From assembly GCA_026391655.1 (NCBI GenBank), contig JAPLDR010000019.1, positions 49,831 through 113,830 on the forward strand: a stretch of DNA of 64,000 bases, given 5' to 3'. Numbering within the stretch: position 1 is the first letter of the stretch; each line of letters opens with the position of its first letter. Shown here one piece after another: positions 10,201 to 17,259 of this stretch. This DNA comes from Bacteroidia bacterium. GTDB lineage: Bacteria; Bacteroidota; Bacteroidia; Bacteroidales; Prolixibacteraceae. The notes under the pieces were generated by a model that had not been told where the DNA came from, ran no database searches, and worked only from the letters and a program-made list of their open reading frames with translations. The position numbers and the translations under genes are program-made.

Positions 10201-11010
10201 ACGATAGATGAATTGTTACGAGAATTCAAGGGTATAGGTTCGGACGGTTATATGTCTCTTGGAAAGGTGAAAGGCGAATATGTCAGAGATTGTATTACAA
10301 ATGAGCAAATAGAGAGTAGTATAGCATATTATGAAAAGGTATTAAAATGGATCGAGCAATATTGCGATATATTGCCATGTAATATTGCTTTGACAATGAA
10401 TGCCTTGGAAAAAGAAAGAATGGATTCAACTTTTGGAAGACCTTTCGTTGATGCCATTTTAATCGCAAAAGAATATGATTTTTTGCTATTAGCAGATGAA
10501 GAGATTTTGCGAAAAATAGCACTTAATGATTTCCAAGTAATTGGTTTCCCGAGTTATGCTTTACTAAGCTATTGTTTGAAAGTAAAACATATTGACTATG
10601 AGATTTTCGATAAAGTGGTTTCTAAGTTAATATTATTGAATTACAAATATTTGCCAGTAGATTCCCAAATATTATTTGAATGTGCAGATATGTCACGATA
10701 TATGTATGCATTTCCATTTGATCTTGCCCTAAAAACATTAGATTTTTCTATAAGCTCTGAAGATTCATCTATTTATGTCGCAACAGACTTCTTTTATAAA
10801 CTTTATTTGAATGGAATATTACCACAGGTTCGTTTAAATTTAATAATCCCTACTCTTAATGCCTTAGTTAATGGGAGAAACTTCATAGTAGTAATTCAGA
10901 AATTATTAATTCTGATTGAGAAAAAATTTGTGTTATTACTGATTCAGAAAGATGAAATAAGACAGATAATCAATGACTTTATAAAAGCTCGTAAACAAAA
11001 CAATTGGTAA
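7228..11010 (+). CDS. HNH - TPR - GreAB-C - PIN multidomain protein, candidate defence effector
   Basis: A 1260-residue protein with four recognisable parts. Residues 25-87 form a zinc HNH nuclease module: C27/C32, CHIE with H49, then DNLILFCYRHH with N73, C78, H81 and H82. Residues about 130-760 are degenerate TPR repeats. Residues about 772-860 resemble the GreA/GreB C-terminal domain (LGKEVGDTVII at 815-825). Residues about 945-1150 look like a PIN RNase, with acidic positions E960, D1075 and D1090. To my recollection a TPR-GreAB-C-PIN arrangement was described in comparative genomic work on bacterial conflict systems; the N-terminal HNH makes this a two-nuclease version. The gene stands alone, looks more A+T-rich than its neighbours and lies beside direct repeats, which fits horizontal transfer. 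Cytoplasmic, with no signal peptide. Confidence 0.8.
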   Translation: MSEEAPKRLAPTIETLRALFAKSGNQCAFPDCTHSLVDDDNEFIGQVCHIEDAMYGARFNEKMSNEERRGYDNLILFCYRHHIKTNDVSKYPVEKLKEIKFQNEIKFQTPFQVSDITLITLFNDLKSIKEDTTEILKTVIGHNQQLEDIKAFIFKSNETHEYNKSDYVREIESIMKLRDSNNHKAALKLFENFKSEKWDNLNGLEKYKVLANIGIIHLELNDQKKAAEYFIESYRYNPDDEKAMGFAAIGYAVLNKKIKATLIIEKIIAINSKNSNAYQAFITLNRDNMDFSEILEKIPIELRDTPEISYALGGLARHKNDFDTSIYWLQKAIESSYKNNSDFHATLGSTLLESVSNPFQIITGQIDNEIRNKIKYSIELLTTSWNKVKDTDLRNSRAWLLVNRGIAKKFLKDFEGSFDDIKMAASINEGDYYTLRHLSIVAFETGKLDYALEILDQLQSIESKENQSEVAIDFFKAEVLFKKQEFSQVIEILKTLIKETTSQENKDIAQSKLISTYVAIHDFKNAKEFSLSIIENRSNYLRGYIDASKVFSIMDNNDQALSLLNTAFEQLNHDTNHADIQELAYEFYKFEDFRKSIELLERITKPGIYSELSSNLLRAYYKAGENAKALELIQSIRSNYGPIDIVTEIQSNIYESIDDLPKAIDICEEYLNIYPDDQLIQIRLANIYYRLKDKDKVKEILSRLKVLGELPIDILYKLARLNILVGEFKNGLKVAFEFRRKFSDSGNAHSKYVQLFSEFRTLTDHVRDIHQVGEDTAVKLKDESGETQWYYILQNTKKLLNDELLLNDTLVIALLGKEVGDTVIINRDFGEPRRFEIVSILSKYIYAFQESIELINRKFIDIKGFTVLKTKDSGNIKEDLRPIFDLLDEAEKFEKQIQEVFNKKPLTIGILAQLRQQNPIKVWSNVVGSNNSGINSMSGLQKEIETAHFYLDNGKGIVLELVSLLTLLSISKLELLEVLPNKKVISRSTIETIDELLREFKGIGSDGYMSLGKVKGEYVRDCITNEQIESSIAYYEKVLKWIEQYCDILPCNIALTMNALEKERMDSTFGRPFVDAILIAKEYDFLLLADEEILRKIALNDFQVIGFPSYALLSYCLKVKHIDYEIFDKVVSKLILLNYKYLPVDSQILFECADMSRYMYAFPFDLALKTLDFSISSEDSSIYVATDFFYKLYLNGILPQVRLNLIIPTLNALVNGRNFIVVIQKLLILIEKKFVLLLIQKDEIRQIINDFIKARKQNNW

Positions 11011-11146
11011 CTGGGTATAAAAACGAGCCAGTTATATACGAACATTATTAGTAAGTACATATTTAAGAGCATAAGGAATAGACAAGAAATTGCTAAGAAA
11101 ACCCAGTCAATCTTTTGCCCGATTATTTCGATAAAACCAAACCATC

Positions 11147-12508
11147 ATGCTATTTGACATCGACAAACAGACCATTAAAGACCTGGGTCTCTTCGAGGAG
11201 AGGACAAAAGAGAAATCGATCTTTTCGGTTTACAACCGTACGGCGACAAAAGGAGGTCAAGAGAAGATGCATAAGCTATTCCGGACGCCTGTTTCGGATC
11301 TGGAATCTCTGCAGTGTCGTAAAAAGGAGATTAAATTCTTCTTTAAACATGATTGTGTACTGAAACTCCGTGCGCGGCATATTGATTATATAGAGCATTA
11401 CCTGACTAATGACCGGTTTCCGCTTAGGGCTAACATCATCGATGCGACTTACGATGGATTAATCAACAAGATCTCGGCAGATGGCGACTACTGGATTATT
11501 TCGAACGGAATACTGCATACAATACGGTTACTCTTCGATCTGGAATTGTTTATAAAGGAGACCAAAACATTCAAACTACCTGCAACACTCGCAGAAGACC
11601 TTGACCGGATAAAGAGTTTCACCGCATCAAAAACTTTAAAGAATAGCTTAAGCGATCCTCCTGAAGATATCAAAGATCTGACTTTCTCGCAAATCAATAA
11701 TATTGATCATTTTATCCGCGTAACTAAGAAGGATGATTTCAGGGAGATATTAAATATCGTTTATAAAATTGATGTCCTTCAGACATTAGGTCACATCATG
11801 AAGAGTGATGGATTTACTTTACCGAAATATGTTCGGAAATCGCAACCCCTGTTTGAGGTAACTGATGCTTTTTATCCGATCCTTATCGCTCCCGTTCCGA
11901 ATAGTTTCACGTTTAATCGGAACTCAAGCCTGTGTTTTATTACGGGTCCAAATATGGCCGGTAAATCAACCTTCCTTAAAACAATGGGTTTAATGATTTA
12001 TCTTGCCCATCTTGGATTCCCTGTGCCGGCAAGGAAAATGAAGACCACTGTATTTGAAGGTTTATTCACCACTATTAACCTGGCCGATAACCTGAATTTA
12101 GGATACAGTCACTTCTATTCCGAGGTACAAAGGGTGAAGGATATTGTTGTGAAAATAAATACAGAACGTAATCTGATAGTGATATTCGATGAGTTGTTCA
12201 GAGGGACAAATGTAAAAGATGCTTATGATGCTTCGCTTATGATTATTTCGGCATTGGCCAAAATCAGGAACAATTTCTTCTTTATCTCTACCCATCTTTT
12301 GGAAGTGGCAGAAAATCTTGAGCATGAAAATTCCATCCAGTTTAAATGCTTTGAATCGGAACTGGTTGATCAAACTCCAGTTTATGATTTTAAATTAAAG
12401 GACGGTGTATCGAAAGAAAGAATCGGGATGACAATTATTAAGCGTGAGAACATTATCGGATTATTGGATCAGATTATTGAAAAACAAAAACTGGAGCAAA
12501 TTCTATAA
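11147..12508 (+). CDS. Short MutS-family ATPase
   Basis: A 453-residue protein with a MutS-type ATPase in its C-terminal half: Walker A GPNMAGKST at residues 267-275, Walker B in LIVIFDELFRGTN and a THLLE switch motif. The N-terminal half corresponds to the helical lever/clamp region; the mismatch-recognition domain I of canonical MutS is absent. Short MutS-related proteins of this type are common in Bacteroidota, usually as several paralogues of unclear function. It starts 136 bases after the HNH-PIN gene on the same strand and ends at strong hairpins facing a convergent gene. Its base composition is closer to the genome background than that of the preceding gene, so functional linkage is uncertain. 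Confidence 0.85.
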   Translation: MLFDIDKQTIKDLGLFEERTKEKSIFSVYNRTATKGGQEKMHKLFRTPVSDLESLQCRKKEIKFFFKHDCVLKLRARHIDYIEHYLTNDRFPLRANIIDATYDGLINKISADGDYWIISNGILHTIRLLFDLELFIKETKTFKLPATLAEDLDRIKSFTASKTLKNSLSDPPEDIKDLTFSQINNIDHFIRVTKKDDFREILNIVYKIDVLQTLGHIMKSDGFTLPKYVRKSQPLFEVTDAFYPILIAPVPNSFTFNRNSSLCFITGPNMAGKSTFLKTMGLMIYLAHLGFPVPARKMKTTVFEGLFTTINLADNLNLGYSHFYSEVQRVKDIVVKINTERNLIVIFDELFRGTNVKDAYDASLMIISALAKIRNNFFFISTHLLEVAENLEHENSIQFKCFESELVDQTPVYDFKLKDGVSKERIGMTIIKRENIIGLLDQIIEKQKLEQIL

Positions 12509-12545
12509 CAATTGGTTTTGTAATTTAGTCGAATATTTGATAAAA

Positions 12546-12590
12546 AGTGAACGGGTGAGTGTACATGACTTGAACACTCACCCGCTCACT
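12546..12590. terminator. Hairpin between convergent genes
   Basis: A 17-bp stem (12546-12562 with 12574-12590) with one mismatch and an 11-base loop, just after the MutS-like gene. It lacks a long T-run, so it may act with the next hairpin as a bidirectional end. Confidence 0.5.
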
Positions 12591-12605
12591 CAACTTCATT
12601 TGGAA

Positions 12606-12681
12606 TTACTCAGCAGGTGACTCCAAGTCACCTGCTGAGTAACACACTGAGTAGCACTTCAAGTCACCTGCTGAGTAACAC
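12606..12681. repeat. Inverted and repeated AGTCACCTGCTGAGTAA motif
   Basis: A perfect 17-bp inverted repeat (12606-12622 / 12626-12642, 3-base loop) is followed by another copy of its right arm at 12662-12678. Three copies of one 17-mer thus fall within 76 bases between convergent genes. Confidence 0.7.
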
Positions 12682-12711
12682 GTAATTCCTTTCCATTATA
12701 AGAAGTTTGGG

Positions 12712-13413
12712 CTATTTTTTATTGAGATAATTTACAATTTCTGTTGCCAACTCAATTTGAGCCTTTTCGTTTAAATGGATACCATCCGTCGTTTTTTCAG
12801 AAAATCCATTTTTTAATGGAGTATAAGTATCGAGAAAACCAACCTTGTTGGTGGCAGCTACTTTTTTAAATTGCTCGTTGTTCTTTTGGATTCGTAAATC
12901 ACCTCCACCATATTTTTCGACGTTTACTTTAAGTTCATCCATCGGAGAAGGGGTGATGATGCAAATTTCAGGATTTTGCTTTTGATGGTCTTTAAAGAAT
13001 CGTTTAATCAACTGAATAAGAAGAGACAAGTTTTTGGAAACTTCTTTTTGCCGGTTTATAAATATCCGTTTCGTGTCGTTTGTGCCCAGATTAATAAAAA
13101 TAAAATCGAAACTATTCTGAGGCCCAATCTTAATAAATGCTTCTTCCAAATAATGATTAATATTTTTTAATGTATTTAATTCAATCTTGTCCAGGTTGTC
13201 AAATCCGATGGTATTCCCTGAAATTGATTTATTTATTATGGTAGAGTTCGGAAGTAACGGTTTCAGTTGTTGTGGCCAGCTATATTCAAAAGTCCCGTTA
13301 GAATCACCAATAGTCAGAATATTAAGTTTTTGTAAACTGTTTTTTTCATTCTGTGCATTGGCGAAAAGGATAAAAACACAACAGAATATGAGTAATAGTA
13401 TCGGTTTTTTCAT
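12712..13413 (-). CDS. Secreted SGNH/GDSL-family hydrolase
   Basis: The ATG at 13413 gives 233 residues beginning MKKPILLLIF, a clear signal peptide ending near ANAQ; a longer frame to 13440 adds nine residues that spoil it. The SGNH blocks are visible: GDSNG (catalytic Ser), the Gly of block II in SISGNTIG, NLGTND, and the C-terminal DGIHLN with Asp and His of the triad. Such enzymes are usually carbohydrate esterases or acylhydrolases. Its place at the end of a run with a fucosidase suggests removal of acyl groups from a fucose-containing glycan, which is inference. Confidence 0.8.
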   Translation of the reverse strand: MKKPILLLIFCCVFILFANAQNEKNSLQKLNILTIGDSNGTFEYSWPQQLKPLLPNSTIINKSISGNTIGFDNLDKIELNTLKNINHYLEEAFIKIGPQNSFDFIFINLGTNDTKRIFINRQKEVSKNLSLLIQLIKRFFKDHQKQNPEICIITPSPMDELKVNVEKYGGGDLRIQKNNEQFKKVAATNKVGFLDTYTPLKNGFSEKTTDGIHLNEKAQIELATEIVNYLNKK

Positions 13414-13446
13414 TTTTGATTCAATTCGTAATAGAAACAATATGTT

Positions 13447-14334
13447 TTAATGGTTCTGGTCGTAAATCCTGATCTTATTAATTACCTGTTCTTCCGACTG
13501 ATCATACATCTCACGGATAAATTCATCATTAAAACTCATGGTTCGTTCTTCGAAGCTCATATCCTCAAGTCTGTCGAAAAGCCTTTCTTTGGCCACCTTG
13601 AGATCCTTTCCATAAATGTGGAACGAATCGGCTTGCCAGTTTAAACGACCCAGTTTTACTGTTTTCCCTGTCTTTTCTGAAACACCGGCGGCGATCACTT
13701 CTTTGTTGAATTGAGTAAATCCAAACATATTCATAAAGTTGGCTCCCCAGGCATCGTTACTTCGGAAGCGGATGTTGCAATTAAGCCAGTAAACACCTTC
13801 TTCATCTTCCAGAATGCGATACCATAACGATTGAAGGCAAGGCGGATCGTAACAATCATTGTCGATGTTCGGCATCCAGGTAATCATTTGTGCCTGACGG
13901 GTAAATGGCTGCTTCGACAACTTATTAATAACCGATTGTACCTGATCAACTTTGAAAGGACCAACCTCTTTTGATTCGCCATCGACTAAAGCCTTCCACA
14001 CGCCATAATTCTGCAATCTGCCATGATAGGTATACTCCCACCGGGTATCGCTTTCAACATTCATATTTTTGGTCCAGTGGTCTTTATATCCTTTTAATTC
14101 CAATACATATTCCTTCAGTTCATCAATTCCTCCCGGGAAAGCCATGTGGATCATCGGGTCGGTTTCGGGCTCCTCAATGGTGATGTTAATAGTGCAATCC
14201 ATGCTTTCGGGATCCTCAGGCTTATCGTACTGAGTTTTAAATCGGGTCCCTTTTTCGTAAACAGCAATGAGGGCGGCTTCGTAAGCTTCAGCCAGGGTTT
14301 TTTTAGTAATGGCGATGACCGGAATATTTTTCAT
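13447..14334 (-). CDS. Thymidylate-synthase-like protein of archaeal type
   Basis: The 295-residue product starts at the ATG at 14334 (MKNIPVIAIT); a longer frame to 14385 would overlap the fucosidase gene. The middle carries a thymidylate-synthase-like core: DPPCLQSLWYRI, where Cys matches the nucleophile of the PC(H/L) motif, then RFRSNDAWGANFMNMFGF, which corresponds to the RS..D phosphate-binding and asparagine region, then DSFHIYGKDL. The sequence is closer to the methanogen ThyA style than to E. coli ThyA. The N-terminal 100 residues differ from bacterial ThyA. Whether it makes dTMP or modifies another pyrimidine is not clear from sequence. It lies 34 bases after the fucosidase gene, an unexpected neighbour. 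Confidence 0.7.
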   Translation of the reverse strand: MKNIPVIAITKKTLAEAYEAALIAVYEKGTRFKTQYDKPEDPESMDCTINITIEEPETDPMIHMAFPGGIDELKEYVLELKGYKDHWTKNMNVESDTRWEYTYHGRLQNYGVWKALVDGESKEVGPFKVDQVQSVINKLSKQPFTRQAQMITWMPNIDNDCYDPPCLQSLWYRILEDEEGVYWLNCNIRFRSNDAWGANFMNMFGFTQFNKEVIAAGVSEKTGKTVKLGRLNWQADSFHIYGKDLKVAKERLFDRLEDMSFEERTMSFNDEFIREMYDQSEEQVINKIRIYDQNH

Positions 14335-14368
14335 GTTAGAAAGATTTTTGAAAGGAATTTTCCTTAAT

Positions 14369-15880
14369 TTATTTTTTGAACTCAACTTTAAATGTAATCA
14401 CCTCCCATTCGGGTAATTTAGCTGGTTTTGTAATTAAAAGCGCATCAGCTTCCTGTTTCCAGACTAACTTCTCTGTACTGCCCAGCATTTTTACTGAAGC
14501 GATCTTTTTGTCGTTTAGTTTGGATGTTTTACCGAGCGAGGTAATCTTAACATCTCCCGTTGGTGTCCCCATACAAAAGGCATAAAGTGTCTGGCCTTTG
14601 GATGTAAAACGAATATCAGTTGCCTCATAAGGCCTGACATCTTTCACACCTCCGAATCTTCCCTTCTCCTGTTTTTTAGCAGATGAAGGTCCTTCTCCAT
14701 ATATTTTCCAGGGGCGTGTACCATAGATTCCTTCACCGTTCGCAGGTGTCCATTTGCCAATGACATCCAAAATTGCCAAAACATCGGGTTCAAGGTCTCC
14801 TTCAGGAGTTTGAACTACGTTAAGCAGCAGGTTTCCGTTTTTACTTACAATGTCAATCAACATCTGAATTACCTGTGTTCCGGTCATATATTTTTGTCCG
14901 GTCCGGTAATACCAGTCGCCAATCGAAGTATCGGTCTGCCAGGGGAAAGGACTGATCGAATCCAGCGCACCGCGCTCCACATCCTGAACCCAACGACCAT
15001 TTGACGCACGCATTTTGCAGGTATAAACAGCTTCGTTTTTACCACCATTGTTTGCAATATCCTGATTGTAGTAATGAGCCAGCATGGTTCTTCCAACCTC
15101 TCCAAAAGGAAGTTCGCTATCCGAATAAAGAAGATCTGGTTTATACATATCTATGAGTTCAGTAATACAGGCTAACCAGTTCTTTTGATTTTCAGGATTA
15201 TTTGTCAGCCATGCCTTATCGTCAGGTGATGTTTTCGGGTGATATAAATCTGCAAATTCTTCATTTGTTCCATCATAGGGAACTCCTGCCAAAGGTCCGG
15301 TTTTATCGGCACCACGGCTTGCCTGAAACCATGTGTAACTTGCACCTAAATGTTCAGAAACTCCAAATTTTAATCCTTCTTTTTTAGCTGCCTTCTGCCA
15401 AAGACCAACCACATCTTTCTTCGGACCCATATTCACGGCATTCCATTTATGAATTTTGGAGTTCCAAAGGAAAAAATTGTCGTGATGCGTGGCCATACTT
15501 ACAAAGTATTTGGCTCCAACCTTTTTATAGAGTGCCATCAATTGCTCGGGATCCCACCGTTCGGCTTTCCACAATGGAATAATGTCTTTATAACCAAATT
15601 TCGAAGGATGGCCATAATTTGCTACATGGTATTTGTAGTCAGCATCACCTTCCTGATACATTTTTTTGGCATACCAGTCACCCTGACGTGGAACAGCCTG
15701 TGGTCCCCAGTGCGCCCAGATCCCGAACTTGGCATCGCGGAACCATTCGGGATACTTGTACTGTTGAAATGACTCTTCGGTCGGTTTGAATGTTTGGGCA
15801 AACAACTGACTTACCGGAACAATGCTTAATGCAAATGCAATAAGCGCAAGACAAATTAATTTACACGTGTTTTTTTTCAT
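14369..15880 (-). CDS. Alpha-L-fucosidase, GH29
   Basis: A 503-residue protein with a signal peptide (residues 1-29, ending LFAQ). The GH29 signatures are present: WFRDAKFGIWAHWGP near the start, the HHDNF block, and KPDLLYSDSELPFGEVG around the expected Asp nucleophile, then NGNLLLNV. A small beta-domain follows at the C-terminus. The enzyme releases alpha-L-fucose from glycans outside the cytoplasm. It is upstream of the thymidylate-synthase-like and SGNH genes and 42 bases downstream of manC; together with the FucP-type permease at 20187 it points to fucose use. Confidence 0.9.
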   Translation of the reverse strand: MKKNTCKLICLALIAFALSIVPVSQLFAQTFKPTEESFQQYKYPEWFRDAKFGIWAHWGPQAVPRQGDWYAKKMYQEGDADYKYHVANYGHPSKFGYKDIIPLWKAERWDPEQLMALYKKVGAKYFVSMATHHDNFFLWNSKIHKWNAVNMGPKKDVVGLWQKAAKKEGLKFGVSEHLGASYTWFQASRGADKTGPLAGVPYDGTNEEFADLYHPKTSPDDKAWLTNNPENQKNWLACITELIDMYKPDLLYSDSELPFGEVGRTMLAHYYNQDIANNGGKNEAVYTCKMRASNGRWVQDVERGALDSISPFPWQTDTSIGDWYYRTGQKYMTGTQVIQMLIDIVSKNGNLLLNVVQTPEGDLEPDVLAILDVIGKWTPANGEGIYGTRPWKIYGEGPSSAKKQEKGRFGGVKDVRPYEATDIRFTSKGQTLYAFCMGTPTGDVKITSLGKTSKLNDKKIASVKMLGSTEKLVWKQEADALLITKPAKLPEWEVITFKVEFKK

Positions 15881-15922
15881 GTTAATGGATGTTTTATTGG
15901 GTTTTATAGAATTATATCGGTA

Positions 15923-17002
15923 TTAAAGATATTGGTTGAGTTTTCGTTTGTTGATTTCGCTGACCACCTGCTTGATATCTTCGGCACGATCGCGTTTGCA
16001 AACAAGGATGGAATCGCCTTCCTGAACTACGATCACATCTTCGAGACCAACAACAGCTACAAGACTATCGGGAGCATAGACATAAGAGTTCCTGGTGTCG
16101 AGAAAGATAACTTCGCCCACCTTCGCATTCTGATTTTCGCCCTTTTTGTTGTATTTATAAACTTCTTCCCAGCTTCCCAGGTCGTTCCAGACAAAGTCAC
16201 CCTGAACCAGAAATACATTTTTCGCCTTTTCCAGAATTCCGTAATCAATGGAAATAGATTTCACTTCATTATAGATTCTATCGAGTGCTTCCTCGTATCC
16301 ACAGGTACTAATGTGTTCATTAATTCGCATCAAATCAGCATACAATGCCGGGGCATACTTTTGAACCGATTCAAGAAAAACAGATACTTTAAAAACAAAG
16401 ATCCCACTGTTCCAGTAGAATCCGCCACTTTTAATGTAGCCCGTCGCAACTTCCAGATTTGGTTTTTCGACAAATTTATTAACGGAATACGATTTAATAG
16501 CCTGACCAATCTTAACTTCTTCGGCAGTCTGTACATAACCATAACCCGTAGCGGGAAATTTGGGAGTGATTCCGATTGTGACAATGCCATCTTTTTCGTT
16601 GGCAATTTGAACTGCCGATTCTATGGTTTGTTTGAAAAGCTTGTCATTCTGAATTAAATGATCTGAAGGCGAAACTATCAGAATTCCCTCCGGATCCTTT
16701 TTAGCAATAAACAAAGCCGCCAGACCAATTGCCGGAAGTGTGTTTTTCCCGACAGGTTCATAAATCAGGTTTTCTTTGGGAAGATTGGATGTTTGTTCTT
16801 CGAGTACCTCCTTTTGACTTTTGGCCGAAACGATATAAATACTCTCTTCAGGAATGAAATTTGCAAACCGCTGAACTGATTCCTGTATAAGCGACTGATC
16901 TCCGAATAAACTGAGATACTGTTTGGGCTTTTTTACGCGGCTTCGTGGCCAGAAGCGGGTTCCGGAACCGCCTGCCATAATCAGACAATAGTTGTTACCC
17001 AT
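15923..17002 (-). CDS. manC: Mannose-1-phosphate guanylyltransferase
   Basis: A 359-residue enzyme that makes GDP-mannose from mannose-1-phosphate and GTP. The nucleotidyltransferase signature MAGGSGTRFWPRSR and the PKQYL motif lie at the N-terminus, with the FVEKP sugar-phosphate motif in the middle. It has only the pyrophosphorylase domain, without the fused phosphomannose isomerase of long ManC/AlgA forms. It supplies GDP-mannose to the epimerase encoded nearby at 18487. A long imperfect inverted repeat separates it from the upstream kinase fusion, so it may have its own promoter. Confidence 0.92.
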   Translation of the reverse strand: MGNNYCLIMAGGSGTRFWPRSRVKKPKQYLSLFGDQSLIQESVQRFANFIPEESIYIVSAKSQKEVLEEQTSNLPKENLIYEPVGKNTLPAIGLAALFIAKKDPEGILIVSPSDHLIQNDKLFKQTIESAVQIANEKDGIVTIGITPKFPATGYGYVQTAEEVKIGQAIKSYSVNKFVEKPNLEVATGYIKSGGFYWNSGIFVFKVSVFLESVQKYAPALYADLMRINEHISTCGYEEALDRIYNEVKSISIDYGILEKAKNVFLVQGDFVWNDLGSWEEVYKYNKKGENQNAKVGEVIFLDTRNSYVYAPDSLVAVVGLEDVIVVQEGDSILVCKRDRAEDIKQVVSEINKRKLNQYL

Positions 17003-17074
17003 ATTAGAATGTTATTATATAACTGGTCTATTTTTTGTTCGATGCTGAGGCTACTCTGAAAAACTCTTTTTTTA

Positions 17075-17166
17075 GCCACCAAGACTCAAAGACACCAAGT
17101 TTCACTAAATTCATGCCACTTACCTCTAACACTTAGTGCAACTTTGTGTTTTGGTGATTTAGTGGC
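17075..17166. repeat. Long imperfect inverted repeat between manC and the kinase fusion
   Basis: The arms start gccaccaagactc and end gatttagtggc, folding into an imperfect stem of roughly 25-35 bp over 92 bases. It resembles the intergenic family of ccacaaag / ctttgtgg hairpins common in Bacteroidota and Chlorobi. No coding capacity. Confidence 0.55.
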
Positions 17167-17259
17167 ATTTTTTATTTTTTGACTTTTGTTGGCTCAAGTT
17201 TCATTGTTGTATGATCTGAAAAATATGGATTCACCCATCATTATTCACTTGTAACTTCC

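Noticed and set aside
11115-11363. An 82-codon plus-strand frame at the MutS-like start
   Set aside because: It overlaps the MutS-like gene in another frame and is Arg/Ser-rich shadow sequence.
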